NCBI GenBank assembly: GCA_017397105.1
Contig: JAFQKF010000002.1
Span: 1 to 64,000 of the forward strand
Direction of reading: 5' to 3'
Origin: Clostridia bacterium
GTDB lineage: Bacteria; Bacillota; Clostridia; Oscillospirales; Acutalibacteraceae
Length of the DNA: 64,000 nucleotides
Of this stretch, positions 1 to 12,558 are shown piece by piece. Positions within the stretch are counted from its first letter, which is position 1, and every line of letters starts with the position of its first letter. The notes beneath the pieces are model-generated. The model saw only the letters and a program-made list of their open reading frames with translations. It searched no databases and was not told where the DNA came from. Made by a program: the position numbers and the translations under genes.

Positions 1-2
1 CA

Positions 3-110
3 CCGAAAAGGTCGCAGTTTTGATTCAGCGGAGCGTTTCTTTTATGAAGCCATACTGACGTATGGCGAAGAAAAAAACGCTTCGATGGGTCGGAAATCCG
101 ACCTTTGCGG
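3..110. repeat. Nested long inverted repeat upstream of ftsZ
   Basis: Bases 3-14 are complementary to 99-110 (11 of 12). Inside lie 29-38 against 75-84 (one G-T pair) and 49-55 against 60-66 (perfect 7-bp stem, 4-base loop). A competing small hairpin pairs 88-93 with 98-103. The whole could fold as one interrupted hairpin in RNA or as a cruciform. No reading frame here looks coding. It may be the end of an upstream terminator, a small mobile inverted repeat, or a structured RNA; the window edge cuts off the context. Bases 111-224 show nothing recognisable. Confidence 0.5.
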
Positions 111-224
111 CGTATTTAGTTCGAATGCAGTCACTCTAATCGTTGTATTTTTGCACAAAAAGATAAAAAAGTTCACATTTTGAATGAAAAAATCATAGAT
201 ATATAATAAATTTACAAAATGTTC

Positions 225-253
225 TTGTTTTTTTGTGTAAAGCGTGTTAATAT
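225..253 (+). promoter_or_regulatory. Probable ftsZ promoter
   Basis: TTGTTT at 225-230 and TAATAT at 248-253 are separated by 17 bases. TATAAT at 251-256 overlaps but would give a 20-base spacer. The start codon is about 45 bases downstream, behind a GGGGGTC-type ribosome binding site. Confidence 0.5.
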
Positions 254-301
254 AATTCTGTTTAATGCTGATTTTAAAAAAATAATTGGGGGTCATGAAA
301 A

Positions 302-1504
302 ATGGCATTTGAAATTGATAATGATTTTGAAAGCGCCGTTCAGATTAAAGTTATCGGTGTTGGCGGCGGCGGCGGAAACGCTGTAAACCGCATGATTAAT
401 TCAGGCGTTCTCGGCGCAGAGTTTATCGCAGTTAATACGGACAAGCAGGTTCTTGTTCATTCAAAAGCAACCCATAAGATTCAGATTGGCGAAAAGTCAA
501 CTCACGGTCAGGGTGCAGGCGGCAAGCCTGAGGTTGGTGCAAAGGCAGCGGAAGAAAGCCGCGAAGCTATCACCGACGCACTCAAGGGAACCGATATGGT
601 ATTCATCACCGCAGGTATGGGCGGCGGCACAGGTACAGGTGCAGCTCCCGTTATCGCTTCCTGCGCAAAGGATCTCGGCTGCCTTACCGTCGGCGTTGTT
701 ACAAAGCCCTTCAAGTTTGAAGGCCGCAGAAGAATGGAACAGGCTCAGAACGGCATCAAGAGCCTTGCTGAGCACGTTGACAGCCTTATTGTTATTCCTA
801 ATGACAGACTCCGTGCACTTGACGACAGAAAGAAGACCATCGCTGAAGCATTCGCAGAGGCAGATGAAGTTCTCCTTCAGGGCGTTAAGAGCATTTCAGA
901 GCTTATTAAGATTCCCGGCTTTATCAACCTTGACTTCGCTGACGTTACCAGCGTAATGAAGGATGCAGGCTATGCTCACATGGGCGTAGGCAAGGCTAAG
1001 GGCAAGGATAAGGCTGAAAGCGCAGCAAACATGGCTGTTTCAAGTCCTCTTCTTGAAACCTCCATTTCCGGCGCAAAGGGTGTTATCATTTCTATCAACG
1101 CTTCCAGCGACGTTGACCTTGAAGAGGTTGAAACCGCTGCTGAAATCATCACCGCTCAGGCTCATCCCGATGCAAACATCACTTGGGGTATTGCATTTGA
1201 TCCCGACCTTGATGATGAAATGATTATCACCGTTATTGCAACCGGATTTGACAGTTCAGCTCCCGCTGCAACAGTAGATCCCTTCGCAGGCGTTAAGGCT
1301 GAGGCTCCCAAGCCTGTTGAGAAGGTTGCTCCCGCAGCTCCCGTTATTCCTCCCGTTGTAACAAACGGCCCCGTTATTCCTCAGTTTGACGCTCCTGCAG
1401 CTCCCGCTCCCGAAAAGAAGCCCGAGCCCGTAAAGGCTGTTGAGAGCACTCCCGTTGATGATGATCAGTTCTACATCATGCTCAACGACATTATCAAGAA
1501 ATAA
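302..1504 (+). CDS. ftsZ: Cell division protein FtsZ
   Basis: Tubulin-like GTPase that polymerises into the Z ring at mid-cell and recruits the divisome. The protein has 400 residues. The N-terminal GTP-binding part has the glycine-rich [17 protein letters not shown] segment, and the tubulin signature [10 protein letters not shown] lies near residue 106. The NLDFADV synergy loop is near residue 208. A Pro/Ala/Val-rich linker covers about residues 320-385. The extreme C-terminus is [14 protein letters not shown], which is not the usual D-I-P-x-F-L type tail that binds FtsA or SepF. The gene stands alone between its own promoter and a terminator; no ftsA or other division gene is beside it. Confidence 0.98.
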   Translation: MAFEIDNDFESAVQIKVIGVGGGGGNAVNRMINSGVLGAEFIAVNTDKQVLVHSKATHKIQIGEKSTHGQGAGGKPEVGAKAAEESREAITDALKGTDMVFITAGMGGGTGTGAAPVIASCAKDLGCLTVGVVTKPFKFEGRRRMEQAQNGIKSLAEHVDSLIVIPNDRLRALDDRKKTIAEAFAEADEVLLQGVKSISELIKIPGFINLDFADVTSVMKDAGYAHMGVGKAKGKDKAESAANMAVSSPLLETSISGAKGVIISINASSDVDLEEVETAAEIITAQAHPDANITWGIAFDPDLDDEMIITVIATGFDSSAPAATVDPFAGVKAEAPKPVEKVAPAAPVIPPVVTNGPVIPQFDAPAAPAPEKKPEPVKAVESTPVDDDQFYIMLNDIIKK

Positions 1505-1516
1505 GAAATAAAGATT

Positions 1517-1556
1517 AACGCTGTAAATTCCGATAGGGATTTACAGCGTTTTTTTA
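1517..1556 (+). terminator. Rho-independent terminator of ftsZ
   Basis: Ten-base perfect stem pairs 1519-1528 with 1539-1548 around a 10-base loop, followed by seven T. It lies 13 bases after the ftsZ stop and just before the end of the convergent gene. Confidence 0.9.
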
Positions 1557-1560
1557 TTTA

Positions 1561-2532
1561 TTATCTTTCGGTGGGTAAATCCGTAAGCGGTAAGAATTCG
1601 TAGCCCTGCTCCCTGGTCCAGTCGATAATATCGGCTAGTGCTTCGGCGTTGTCGGGATTTACGCTGTGAAGCAGGATTATTGCGCCAGGATGCATTCTTG
1701 AAGTAACCTTCTGAAAAGCATAATCCTTACCCTTGGTGTTTTCGGTATCCCAATCCCCGTAGGAGAGCGACCAGAAAACAGAAGTGTACCCGAGAGAATC
1801 AACAAGATTAAGAGCACTTTGCGAGTAGTTGCCTTTCGGGAATCTGAAGAAGGTGGAGTTATAACCGAAATTTTCTCTGAGGTAGTTTGTGCATTTGGTG
1901 AGCTCTTCTGCCATTTGTGTGCGTGAAATAAGGGAGAAATCAGGATGGGTTGCGGAATGATTGCCGACTATATGCCCGTCTTTTATCATTCTGCCTATTA
2001 GCTCGGGCTGTGTTTCTATATGGTCAAGCGTGCAGAAAAATGCTGAAGGCACTTTCTTTTCCTTGAGTATATCAAGGATTTTGTCCGTGTTACCGTTTTC
2101 CCATCCGCAGTCAAAGGTAAGGTAAACAACCTTCTTCTTTGTCACACGGTCAAGGCAGATTGCCCTGTATCCGCTTTTGTCAAAGGAATCCTGAAAATTT
2201 ACCGAGATGCTGTGCGGTTTGAAATCGGATGCCACCCCGTAGCTGTGCTCAACGGTTTCTTCGCTTAAGCCTGCCGAGTTTTCGGGGTCGGGGATTTTAC
2301 CTATTGTAAGCGCATCCAGCAGGGGAAGCCCCGAAAAATCGGAAAGTGCGGTTTTGAGTGTTGCTGTTGTCACTTTTGTGTCGGGCACAGTTGCAGCCTG
2401 CATTACGTCGGTTTGCTCGGTTGCCATTCCTGCCGCAATTGAGCAGCCTGCAAGGGTAACCATAAGAGCAATTGCAGGAAGAATCAAATATCTTTTTATA
2501 AAAAACATCCTTTCTTTATTATTGATGCACAC
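1561..2532 (-). CDS. Polysaccharide deacetylase lipoprotein, PdaA-like
   Basis: Carbohydrate esterase family 4 protein of 323 residues that probably removes acetyl groups from peptidoglycan (PdaA type) at the outer face of the membrane. Residues 9-30 form a lipoprotein signal ending in the lipobox LAGC (Cys30). The catalytic domain starts at about residue 135: TFDCGWENG (139-147) supplies the catalytic Asp, NHSATHP (191-197) the two metal-binding His, RFPKGNYS (230-237) and ILLHS (286-290) the remaining motifs. The annotated first codon is GTG; an ATG at 2508 directly follows the purine-rich AAAGAAAGG, so the true start is uncertain. It is transcribed alone, convergent with ftsZ. The family is clear; the exact substrate is inferred. 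Confidence 0.88.
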   Translation of the reverse strand: MCINNKERMFFIKRYLILPAIALMVTLAGCSIAAGMATEQTDVMQAATVPDTKVTTATLKTALSDFSGLPLLDALTIGKIPDPENSAGLSEETVEHSYGVASDFKPHSISVNFQDSFDKSGYRAICLDRVTKKKVVYLTFDCGWENGNTDKILDILKEKKVPSAFFCTLDHIETQPELIGRMIKDGHIVGNHSATHPDFSLISRTQMAEELTKCTNYLRENFGYNSTFFRFPKGNYSQSALNLVDSLGYTSVFWSLSYGDWDTENTKGKDYAFQKVTSRMHPGAIILLHSVNPDNAEALADIIDWTREQGYEFLPLTDLPTER

Positions 2533-2588
2533 ATAGTATGCTCATATTTTTCAGTTAATTTCAAAGTATAAAAATTAAGTTTTAAAGC

Positions 2589-2617
2589 TATACAATATTT
2601 TAAAGTTATGTTATAAT
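2589..2617 (+). promoter_or_regulatory. Probable lacZ promoter
   Basis: TATACA at 2589-2594 and a perfect TATAAT at 2612-2617, spacer 17. The surrounding sequence is AT-rich. No operator repeat or catabolite-repression site was recognised. Confidence 0.6.
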
Positions 2618-2629
2618 AGCTTTGTATAA

Positions 2630-5755
<3,126 letters not shown>

Positions 5756-5756
5756 G

Positions 5757-6230
5757 ATGATAAAAACAAACGTTGTAAGGCTTCTCGAAGCGGCTAAGAT
5801 ACCCTTTGAGGTGCGTGAATACGAGGTTGACGAAAGTGACCTTTCCGGCGAGAGCACGGCAAGGAAGCTTTCGCTGGAGCCTAACAGAATTTTCAAAACC
5901 CTTGTTTTCAGGGGAGAGAAAAACGGTATTGGCGTGTGCTGTATTCCTGCCTGCGAGGAGCTGGATTTGAAGAAAGCGGCAAAGCTTTTCGGAGAAAAGA
6001 AGATTGAAATGCTTCACGTTAAGGATTTGTTGTCCAACACGGGCTATATCCGCGGCGGATGCTCGCCCATAGGGATGAAGAAAAAATTCCCCACCGTGAT
6101 TGATGAAACTGCGCTTTTGTTTGAGGAAATCTTTGTAAGCGCAGGCGTCAGGGGCGCTATGGTCGGTTTAGACCCTCAGACTCTGGCGGATTACGTGGGC
6201 GCAATGCTTGCCGATGTTACAGTGGTATAA
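5757..6230 (+). CDS. ybaK: Cys-tRNA(Pro)/Cys-tRNA(Cys) deacylase, YbaK/EbsC family
   Basis: Cytoplasmic editing protein of 157 residues that hydrolyses mischarged Cys-tRNA(Pro). The YbaK fold is recognised from FKTLVF near residue 42 (the conserved Lys), the central IPACEELDLKKAAK segment and GGCSPIGMKK near residue 103. The start chosen is the ATG two bases after the lacZ stop, preceded by AAGGAT. A longer frame reading back to 5730 lies inside lacZ and is not needed. The pairing with lacZ is probably incidental transcription coupling. Confidence 0.9.
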   Translation: MIKTNVVRLLEAAKIPFEVREYEVDESDLSGESTARKLSLEPNRIFKTLVFRGEKNGIGVCCIPACEELDLKKAAKLFGEKKIEMLHVKDLLSNTGYIRGGCSPIGMKKKFPTVIDETALLFEEIFVSAGVRGAMVGLDPQTLADYVGAMLADVTVV

Positions 6231-6232
6231 AA

Positions 6233-6446
6233 GAGAGCCGCCTCACTAAGCGAAGACCAAAAGAAACAAATGTAAAAAAATTGGCTTGTACGGGAATAAA
6301 ATCCTGCACAAGCCAATTTTTCTTTCATACAAAGTTTTAAGATTTGTTTTTATGTTTCTTTTTAGCCGTTTTTTTTCGATTCGACGTATGTGTATACGCC
6401 TGTCATCGCAAGAAAACGGCTTCTTCATCTTATTGAGACGGCTCTT
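6233..6446. repeat. 214-bp nested inverted-repeat element
   Basis: Outer arms 6233-6250 and 6429-6446 match at 15 of 18 positions as inverted repeats. A perfect 10-bp pair joins 6259-6268 to 6353-6362. Inside it is a perfect 14-bp hairpin (6277-6290 with 6308-6321), and a separate perfect 9-bp pair joins 6364-6372 to 6413-6421. It fills the whole gap between two convergent genes. It could be a small non-autonomous mobile element or a cluster of convergent terminators. No coding frame is credible. Confidence 0.6.
6275..6325. terminator. Bidirectional terminator after ybaK
   Basis: The stem 6277-6290/6308-6321 (14 bp, 17-base loop) is followed by T-rich sequence on the plus strand (TTTTTCTTTC) and by TTTTTTTACA on the minus strand. 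It can serve lacZ-ybaK and also the convergent glycosylase gene. Confidence 0.7.
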
Positions 6447-6450
6447 GAAA

Positions 6451-7023
6451 TCAGTATGTACGCTCGCAGATTTCCTTGATTTTTTCCTTTAACTTGAGGA
6501 AATCTTCAAGAGCGTCGGGTTTCTGGTTGGGGTTGCGCAGCAATGCGGCAGGGTGGAAAGTACCCATAAAGAGTATTCCTCCTTTTTCAATGAATTCGCC
6601 GTGTTGCTTTGTTACCTTGAAATCAGGTGATATAAGCTTCTGCGCCGAGATTCTGCCAAGGCAAACTATGATTTTCGGCCTCATCAGCCTTACCTGCTCA
6701 CGCAGCCAACCTATGCAAGCCTCCTGTTCGGCAGGCAGAGGGTCTCTGTTCTGAGGGGGGCGGCATTTTACCATGTTGGCAATGTAAATGTTTTTGTTTC
6801 TGTCAAGGTCAACGGCGGCGAGAAATTTATCAAGCAGCTGACCGCCTCTGCCCACGAAAGGCAGACCCTGTAAATCCTCGTTCTGGCCGGGGCCTTCACC
6901 TATAAAAAGAACCTCTGCATTTTCATTGCCTGTGCCGAAAACAAGATTTGTGCGTGTCCGACACAGCTCGCATTTGGTGCAGCCCATACAGTCTTTTTTA
7001 AGCTCTTCCCAGGAATTATACAT
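6451..7023 (-). CDS. Uracil-DNA glycosylase, family 4 (Fe-S type)
   Basis: Base-excision repair enzyme of 190 residues that removes uracil from DNA. N-terminal cysteines ([10 protein letters not shown], residues 12-21) plus VKCRPP and EQEACIGW supply the ligands expected for the 4Fe-4S cluster of family 4. [18 protein letters not shown] is the catalytic water-activating loop, and [11 protein letters not shown] is the C-terminal DNA-binding motif. The start ATG follows GAGGAG with normal spacing and overlaps the end of ribF by 8 bases, so the pair is translationally linked. The family was once annotated as a phage SPO1 DNA polymerase-like protein. Confidence 0.93.
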   Translation of the reverse strand: MYNSWEELKKDCMGCTKCELCRTRTNLVFGTGNENAEVLFIGEGPGQNEDLQGLPFVGRGGQLLDKFLAAVDLDRNKNIYIANMVKCRPPQNRDPLPAEQEACIGWLREQVRLMRPKIIVCLGRISAQKLISPDFKVTKQHGEFIEKGGILFMGTFHPAALLRNPNQKPDALEDFLKLKEKIKEICERTY

Positions 7024-7930
7024 AGCTGTTATCTCCTCTCTGAGAATGAATGCGGTTGGAATAAGCCACGTCGCGGTTGATTTGCTCGGAAAGCTCCTGC
7101 ATAGAGCCGAATTTCTGCTCGCCTCTTATACGGTCAAGCAGGAAAACCTCAATATCTCTGCCGTACAAATCGCCGTTGAAGCCTATGATGTGGGTTTCGC
7201 TTCGCAGTTCATTTGAGCCGAAGGTCGGGCGGATTCCGATATTTGTAACGCTCGCAAGTCTTTCGCCGTCAAGCAAAACCTCGCTCGCATATACGCCGAA
7301 GGCAGGCACGATAAGGCCGGGCTCGAAAATCTGATTGATTGTAGGAGCACCGATTAATCTTCCGCGTCTGTCACCGCCTACAACGGTGTATTCATAAGAG
7401 AAAGCTCTGCCGAGCATTGCGTTTGCGGATTTTATATCGCCGCTTGTGATGCAATGGCGGATTCTGGTTGAGCTTACGGGCTTGCCGTTAAACTCGATGC
7501 TTTCGCTTATTTTAAGCTCAACACAATGCTGAGCGCAAAGGGTGGAGAGCGTTTGCGTATCTCCGCAGGCATCCTTGCCGAAGCGGTAATTCCTGCCGCA
7601 GCAGACGGCTCCTGCATTAAGAGCGGAGAGGATGACTTTTTCAAAGAAATCGGAACAGTTCATATCCATTATTTCTTCAAAACGTACGAATTGAACGGTA
7701 ATGCCGAGCTTTTCAAGCAGGCGGATTTTTAATTTCTTCTGAATCAGCTCTTCCGGCGGATTGCCGAGAGCCTTCTGCGAATGCTCATCAAACAGCAGAA
7801 TAACAGGCTCAAGCCCCGAGTCCCTCATGGAGAGAGCCGAGGCTATAACCGAAATATGACCTTTGTGAATACCGTCAAAGTTGCCCAGGGCAACGGCGGT
7901 TTTGTTGCTGTAAGCGGACAGATGAATCAC
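7016..7930 (-). CDS. ribF: Bifunctional riboflavin kinase/FAD synthetase
   Basis: Makes FMN and FAD from riboflavin and ATP in the cytoplasm; 304 residues, the usual length. The N-terminal nucleotidyltransferase domain has [11 protein letters not shown] (about 16-26) and ISSTRIR-like VSSTRIR. The C-terminal flavokinase domain has [14 protein letters not shown], near residue 183, and [12 protein letters not shown]. Start is GTG; the AAGG before it is unusually close, so the start is less certain. It follows typA by 7 bases and overlaps the glycosylase gene, which suggests a typA-ribF-udg unit. Confidence 0.95.
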   Translation of the reverse strand: MIHLSAYSNKTAVALGNFDGIHKGHISVIASALSMRDSGLEPVILLFDEHSQKALGNPPEELIQKKLKIRLLEKLGITVQFVRFEEIMDMNCSDFFEKVILSALNAGAVCCGRNYRFGKDACGDTQTLSTLCAQHCVELKISESIEFNGKPVSSTRIRHCITSGDIKSANAMLGRAFSYEYTVVGGDRRGRLIGAPTINQIFEPGLIVPAFGVYASEVLLDGERLASVTNIGIRPTFGSNELRSETHIIGFNGDLYGRDIEVFLLDRIRGEQKFGSMQELSEQINRDVAYSNRIHSQRGDNSYV

Positions 7931-7937
7931 CCTTGGA

Positions 7938-9788
7938 TTATTTATTGCGGAACTGATGCTTCATGCGAAGCTCTTTTGAAAGGATTGTTTTTCTGAGCCT
8001 GAGTGACTGAGGAGTTACCTCAAGGAGCTCATCATCCTTGATGAATTCCATGCACTGCTCAAGGCTGAGGGTTGAGGGAGGAACAAGCCTGAGAGCATCG
8101 TCAGAGCCTGATGCACGGGTGTTTGTGAGATGCTTCTGCTTGCAGACGTTGCAGACTACGTCTTCATTCTTGGCACATTCGCCAACAATCATACCCTCGT
8201 AAACTTCAACGCCGGGTCCTATGAAGAGGCGGCCTCTGTCCTGAGTGTTGAAAAGGCCGTAGCCGGTGCTTGTGCCCGTTTCGTGAACAACTATCGAGCC
8301 TCTTTCGCGGGTCTGAATATCGCCCTTGTATTCCTGGTAGGAATCGAAAATCTGGTTCATAATACCGTTACCGTTGGTATCGGTCATGAATTCGGGGCGG
8401 TAGCCGATAAGACCTCTGGCAGGGATTAAAAATTCAAGGTGAGTGGTTGCACCTTCGTTTGAAATCATGTCACGAAGCTCTGCCTTGCGTGAGCCGAGCT
8501 TTTCAATAACGGTGCCTACGTATTGGTCAGGCACTTCGATAACGAGCTGTTCAACGGGCTCAAGGAGAGCGCCGTTTTCGCCCTCTTTAAAAATAACCTT
8601 GGGGCGTGAAACTGAGAATTCATAGCCCTGGCGGCGCATTGTTTCAATAAGAATGGAAAGGTGAAGCTCGCCTCTTCCCGAAACCTTGAAGGTGTCGGTG
8701 GATTCGGTTTCTTCAACTTTCATGCTTACGTTTGTTTCTACCTCTTTGAAGAGTCTGTCCCTGATATTTCGGGAGGTAACGAATTTACCCTCACGGCCTG
8801 CAAAGGGGCTGTCGTTAACAATGAAGTTCATTGAAATCGTGGGCTCGTCAATCTTGATGAAGGGAAGGGGCTCAACGCAGTTTGCCGAGCAGAGAGTTTC
8901 GCCTATATAGAGGTCCTCAATGCCGGAGATGCATACGATGTCGCCTGCTGCGGCACTGTCACATTCAACTCTTCTCAAGCCCTCAAACTGATAAAGGCGG
9001 GAAATCTTAACGTTTTCAACCGAGCCGTCAGCCTTGCAAAGCACAACGGCATCGCCCCTCTTCACTGCGCCTCTTTCAATTCTGCCGATACCGATTCTGC
9101 CGATATAATCGTCGTAATCAAGGCTTGAAATGAGAAGCTGGAGAGCACCGTCCTTATCGCCGCAGGGAGGGTCGATATGTGTAAGGATTGCATCAAGCAG
9201 AGGACGCATGGTGCCTGCGCTTACTGTTTTATTGTCCGAAGTGTAGCCGTCAGCCTCAGGGTCAACGGAAGCATATCCGTTCTTTGCGGAGGCATAGATT
9301 ACGGGAAATTCAAGCTGATCGTCATCAGCGCCGAGGTCAATGAACAAATCGAGAACTTCGTCCACAACCTCTGCGGGTCTTGCGTTGGGTCTGTCAATTT
9401 TGTTGATAACAACAAGCACCTTTTTCTTAAGATTGAGAGCTTTCTTAAGAACGAATCTGGTCTGGGGCATACAGCCTTCAAATGCGTCAACAAGCAGCAG
9501 TACGCCGTCAACCATCATGAGTATACGCTCAACCTCGCCGCCGAAATCAGCGTGACCGGGAGTGTCAACAATATTGATTTTTGTGTTGTTGTAGTGGATT
9601 GCGGTATTCTTGGAGAGAATGGTGATGCCTCTTTCTCTCTCAAGGTCGTTAGAGTCCATAACTCTGTCCGCAACCTGTTCATTGTCGCGGAAAATACCGC
9701 TTTGCTTGAGCATTTCATCAACCAGCGTTGTTTTGCCGTGGTCAACGTGGGCGATGATAGCTATATTTCTGAGCTGTGTTTCTGACAA
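7938..9788 (-). CDS. typA: Ribosome-associated GTPase TypA/BipA
   Basis: Translational GTPase of 616 residues that binds the 70S ribosome and helps 50S assembly and stress adaptation. G1 HVDHGKTT (14-22), switch region RGITI, G3 [14 protein letters not shown] and G4 [10 protein letters not shown] are all intact. EF-G-like domains II, III and V follow, with the BipA-specific C-terminal domain ([17 protein letters not shown], and RLRKTIL near the end). The start is TTG, set by AAAAGGTGA eight bases upstream. AT-rich TATATAATA lies 30 bases upstream, so it may have its own promoter despite the transporter gene before it. Confidence 0.97.
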   Translation of the reverse strand: MSETQLRNIAIIAHVDHGKTTLVDEMLKQSGIFRDNEQVADRVMDSNDLERERGITILSKNTAIHYNNTKINIVDTPGHADFGGEVERILMMVDGVLLLVDAFEGCMPQTRFVLKKALNLKKKVLVVINKIDRPNARPAEVVDEVLDLFIDLGADDDQLEFPVIYASAKNGYASVDPEADGYTSDNKTVSAGTMRPLLDAILTHIDPPCGDKDGALQLLISSLDYDDYIGRIGIGRIERGAVKRGDAVVLCKADGSVENVKISRLYQFEGLRRVECDSAAAGDIVCISGIEDLYIGETLCSANCVEPLPFIKIDEPTISMNFIVNDSPFAGREGKFVTSRNIRDRLFKEVETNVSMKVEETESTDTFKVSGRGELHLSILIETMRRQGYEFSVSRPKVIFKEGENGALLEPVEQLVIEVPDQYVGTVIEKLGSRKAELRDMISNEGATTHLEFLIPARGLIGYRPEFMTDTNGNGIMNQIFDSYQEYKGDIQTRERGSIVVHETGTSTGYGLFNTQDRGRLFIGPGVEVYEGMIVGECAKNEDVVCNVCKQKHLTNTRASGSDDALRLVPPSTLSLEQCMEFIKDDELLEVTPQSLRLRKTILSKELRMKHQFRNK

Positions 9789-9837
9789 ATGGGGTCACCT
9801 TTTCTGTAAAAATTATTATATAACGTATCAATTGCTT

Positions 9838-11331
9838 TTATTCTGCGATTACGAAGCCTTCAGCTTCACGCTTTGCCTTGAGGTCGGAGAGCATCTTTTC
9901 CTTATTCTTGCCCGAAATCTTATAGAAGAACATGGGAAGAGCGCAAAGAAGCATACTTACACCGGGAACGATTGATACGAGTGAGAACATTGCAAAGCGC
10001 TGGTTTGCCGCAATGTCAAGAGCGGATTTGACCGCCTCGGATGAAAGCATCTGAGAGGGATCCATATCGATTGCCATGTACATTACAACGATACCGCAGG
10101 TTGCAAATGCGTTGCCGATTTTGTTGATGAAGCCCTGGCAGGCAGCACCCAGACCGTTTTCGCGGTGACCCGTGGTGAGCTCCATGTAGTCAAGGCAGTC
10201 ACAAATCATTGCATAGCATACAACGTTGATAACGCCGAGGGGGATGCACTGGATAAGGATGAAGGGAGTGCAGATATAAAGATTGTTGAATTTCCAGCCG
10301 ATGAAAGCGGTGAAAAGGCTTGCAACGAAGCCGAGAAGGCAGGTGGTGATAACAATCTTCTTATAGTCAAACTTCTTCATAAGGTAGGGCATGAAAAGGG
10401 TTGTGCCGAACATACCGACAATAGCGCATACCTGGAAAATTGTTTTTACCATGGAAACGCTCGCATCAATAGCTGCGGTGCGCTCTGCAAGAGTCATACC
10501 CGTAAGGTCGGGGCCGATATAGAATGCGTAACGTGCAACGTGAACGGCAGCGGCCTGAATCATATATCTTCCGCTTGAGAGAACGCCCATAAGGATAACA
10601 AGCATCAAGGGCTTGCACTTGAATATTCTGGAAAGGCTTGAGCCTTCGCCGGGAACCTTTTTCTTATCGGGGAGAATAACTCTTTCCTTAATATGGAAGT
10701 AGGAATTTACGTACATAATACCGCCGATTATAACTGCGGCAAGAGCGATAACGAAATACTTTGTTTTGTTGTATTTAAGAGGGTCGGAATCCTCTGATAT
10801 GAACATGGGGAGAAGCAGACCGCAGGCGAGGAAAAGAACCTCAGGCAGTGCGGAGCCGATGCTGTTGATGATTTTTGTAAAAGAAATAACAGAGCCTCTT
10901 TCCTTTGCATCGGGAGTCATAACGTTGGGGATGCTCCAGAAAGGAACGTCGGCTACGGTATAAGCCATACCCCAGAGTATGTATACAACAGCGGAGAAAA
11001 TCATAAGGGATTTCTGCTCAAGGCTGGGGCTGCAGTACATGAGAAGGGTGAGGATTGAAATAACGGGGGTTGCAAAAATGATGTAGGGTCTCATTTTGCC
11101 CCATTTTGTTGTTTTACGGTCAACAATCATACCCATCATGGGGTCGTTAATGGCATCCCATACTCTTGCAAGGAGCATGAGAAGAAGAACAAACATAAGG
11201 GGAAGCTGAAGAACGTTTACGTAATAGTCACTTATGTAGCTGGACATCATGGCATAAATCATACCCTGACCGCCTGCGCCCAGAGCGTACATCCAAAGCT
11301 CTTTTTTGCTTACAAATCTTTTGGTTTCCAT
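9838..11331 (-). CDS. GPH-family sugar:cation symporter
   Basis: Membrane protein of 497 residues with about 12 hydrophobic segments, of the glycoside-pentoside-hexuronide (melibiose carrier, MFS) family. The N-terminal [14 protein letters not shown] and the signature [17 protein letters not shown] and [10 protein letters not shown] are typical. It probably imports a sugar or glycoside with sodium or protons. The start chosen is the ATG at 11331 five bases after GAGGTGA, not the GTG nine bases earlier that sits within that site. It lies downstream of the epimerase-like gene on the same strand, 97 bases away, with a strong hairpin in between. The substrate cannot be read from sequence. Confidence 0.9.
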   Translation of the reverse strand: METKRFVSKKELWMYALGAGGQGMIYAMMSSYISDYYVNVLQLPLMFVLLLMLLARVWDAINDPMMGMIVDRKTTKWGKMRPYIIFATPVISILTLLMYCSPSLEQKSLMIFSAVVYILWGMAYTVADVPFWSIPNVMTPDAKERGSVISFTKIINSIGSALPEVLFLACGLLLPMFISEDSDPLKYNKTKYFVIALAAVIIGGIMYVNSYFHIKERVILPDKKKVPGEGSSLSRIFKCKPLMLVILMGVLSSGRYMIQAAAVHVARYAFYIGPDLTGMTLAERTAAIDASVSMVKTIFQVCAIVGMFGTTLFMPYLMKKFDYKKIVITTCLLGFVASLFTAFIGWKFNNLYICTPFILIQCIPLGVINVVCYAMICDCLDYMELTTGHRENGLGAACQGFINKIGNAFATCGIVVMYMAIDMDPSQMLSSEAVKSALDIAANQRFAMFSLVSIVPGVSMLLCALPMFFYKISGKNKEKMLSDLKAKREAEGFVIAE

Positions 11332-11382
11332 ATCTTTCACCTCAAAATAATTCCATGAAATAAAAAATACTCGTTAATTGAA

Positions 11383-11411
11383 TATCAGATGGCTGAAGCA
11401 GCCATCTGATA
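11383..11411. other. 13-bp perfect hairpin between two genes
   Basis: Arms 11383-11395 and 11399-11411 are perfect inverted repeats around a 3-base loop. Neither side carries a T run, so it is not a typical terminator. It may stabilise or process the epimerase-transporter mRNA. Confidence 0.6.
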
Positions 11412-11428
11412 CAGTCTGTGAATTTAAA

Positions 11429-12448
11429 TTATTCGCCCTTCATTTCAAGGAGCTTGACCTTGCCGTCGTAGGAAGCCTGGCTTACCTTGATGGAATCAAA
11501 GATAGCGGACTTGATATCATCCTCAGTAGCGCCGAGTTCCTTGCTGTACTTGGGATCGATGAAGAGGTTGATTGCCATGATGTCGGCAAGTCCGTCAACG
11601 TCAATACCGCTTTCAATGCCCTTTGCGGCATATTCCTTCTTAACTCCGCCGAGACCCATACGCATCATCCAGGGAGCAACGCTGATGATCTTTCTGTTTT
11701 CGCCCATGCCTCTTGCGGCATAAACGATCTTAAGGAACTGCTTCCAGGTGAGGTTGTACATGCTGATGGGCCATGCCTTGGCACCCTTTGATTTTTCAGC
11801 AGCGCCTACGATAACTTCGCCAACCTGACGAACGGTGAGCATTGCTGTGCCGCCGCCGGGATACATGGTGCAGGGGAGCTTGTCCATTCTCTTGATCTGC
11901 TCAATGAGGATAACCCAAACGGGCTTTCTGCCGGGCTGAGTGCCGAAGATGTAGGGAAGTTCAAGAACGGAAACGTCGAAGTTTTCATCAGCAAAGGAGA
12001 AAGCAACGTTTTCCTGATCAATACGGCTTCTGATATAGGGATGCTTTTCGCAAAGTTTCATGTCGGGACGCTCTTTTGCAAGGTATGCAAAGTAGGAGCC
12101 GAGGATAACTGCATTCTTCATGCCGATTTCCTTGCAAAGGGGAAGGATTCTCTTGAGGGGAGCTATGTTGTACTTGTAGTAAGCGTCGTAAACGGGAGCG
12201 GGGAATTCAACTCTTTCGTCGATGCCTGCTGCGAAAACGAAGCAATCACAGCCCTGCATAAGAGCCTTGATTTCCTCATCGGACTTTTCGTAGATGTTGC
12301 AGAACTCGATTTCCATTTCTTCGGGAATGGGAGCTCCTTCGGGGAGAGGGGGAAGAGCAACGCTCTTAACCTGATGGCCTCTTTCGATGAAGATTCTTGC
12401 TGCTTCACAACCGAGAAGACCGGTGCCGCCAATCATAAATACTTTCAT
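11429..12448 (-). CDS. NAD-dependent epimerase/dehydratase-like protein (extended SDR)
   Basis: Rossmann-fold protein of 339 residues. The nucleotide-binding glycine motif GGTGLLGCEAARIF starts at residue 6. The expected catalytic Tyr-x3-Lys is not obvious: the local choices are SYFAYLAKE (Tyr-x2-Lys) and YIRSR (Tyr-x3-Arg), so activity may differ from classic epimerases. Substrate is unknown; the neighbouring sugar transporter suggests sugar metabolism. The start is the ATG eight bases after GGAGG. It has its own promoter and is probably followed in the transcript by the GPH transporter. Confidence 0.82.
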   Translation of the reverse strand: MKVFMIGGTGLLGCEAARIFIERGHQVKSVALPPLPEGAPIPEEMEIEFCNIYEKSDEEIKALMQGCDCFVFAAGIDERVEFPAPVYDAYYKYNIAPLKRILPLCKEIGMKNAVILGSYFAYLAKERPDMKLCEKHPYIRSRIDQENVAFSFADENFDVSVLELPYIFGTQPGRKPVWVILIEQIKRMDKLPCTMYPGGGTAMLTVRQVGEVIVGAAEKSKGAKAWPISMYNLTWKQFLKIVYAARGMGENRKIISVAPWMMRMGLGGVKKEYAAKGIESGIDVDGLADIMAINLFIDPKYSKELGATEDDIKSAIFDSIKVSQASYDGKVKLLEMKGE

Positions 12449-12495
12449 TTTAATTTCCTCCAACCTTTTAATTTTGCGGTTTAGTTCAATATATA

Positions 12496-12524
12496 AGTTT
12501 ACAACCTTAATGTAAATTAGTCAA
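12496..12524 (-). promoter_or_regulatory. Promoter of the epimerase-like gene
   Basis: Minus strand TTGACT (12519-12524) and TAAACT (12496-12501), spacer 17. It lies about 50 bases before the start codon. Confidence 0.6.
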
Positions 12525-12558
12525 GCAAAACTTTTAATTATATTTAATTATAAGAATT

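Noticed and set aside
42..308. An 88-codon minus-strand frame before ftsZ
   Set aside because: Composition is that of AT-rich noncoding DNA (Phe/Asn/Ile runs) and it covers the ftsZ promoter and start.
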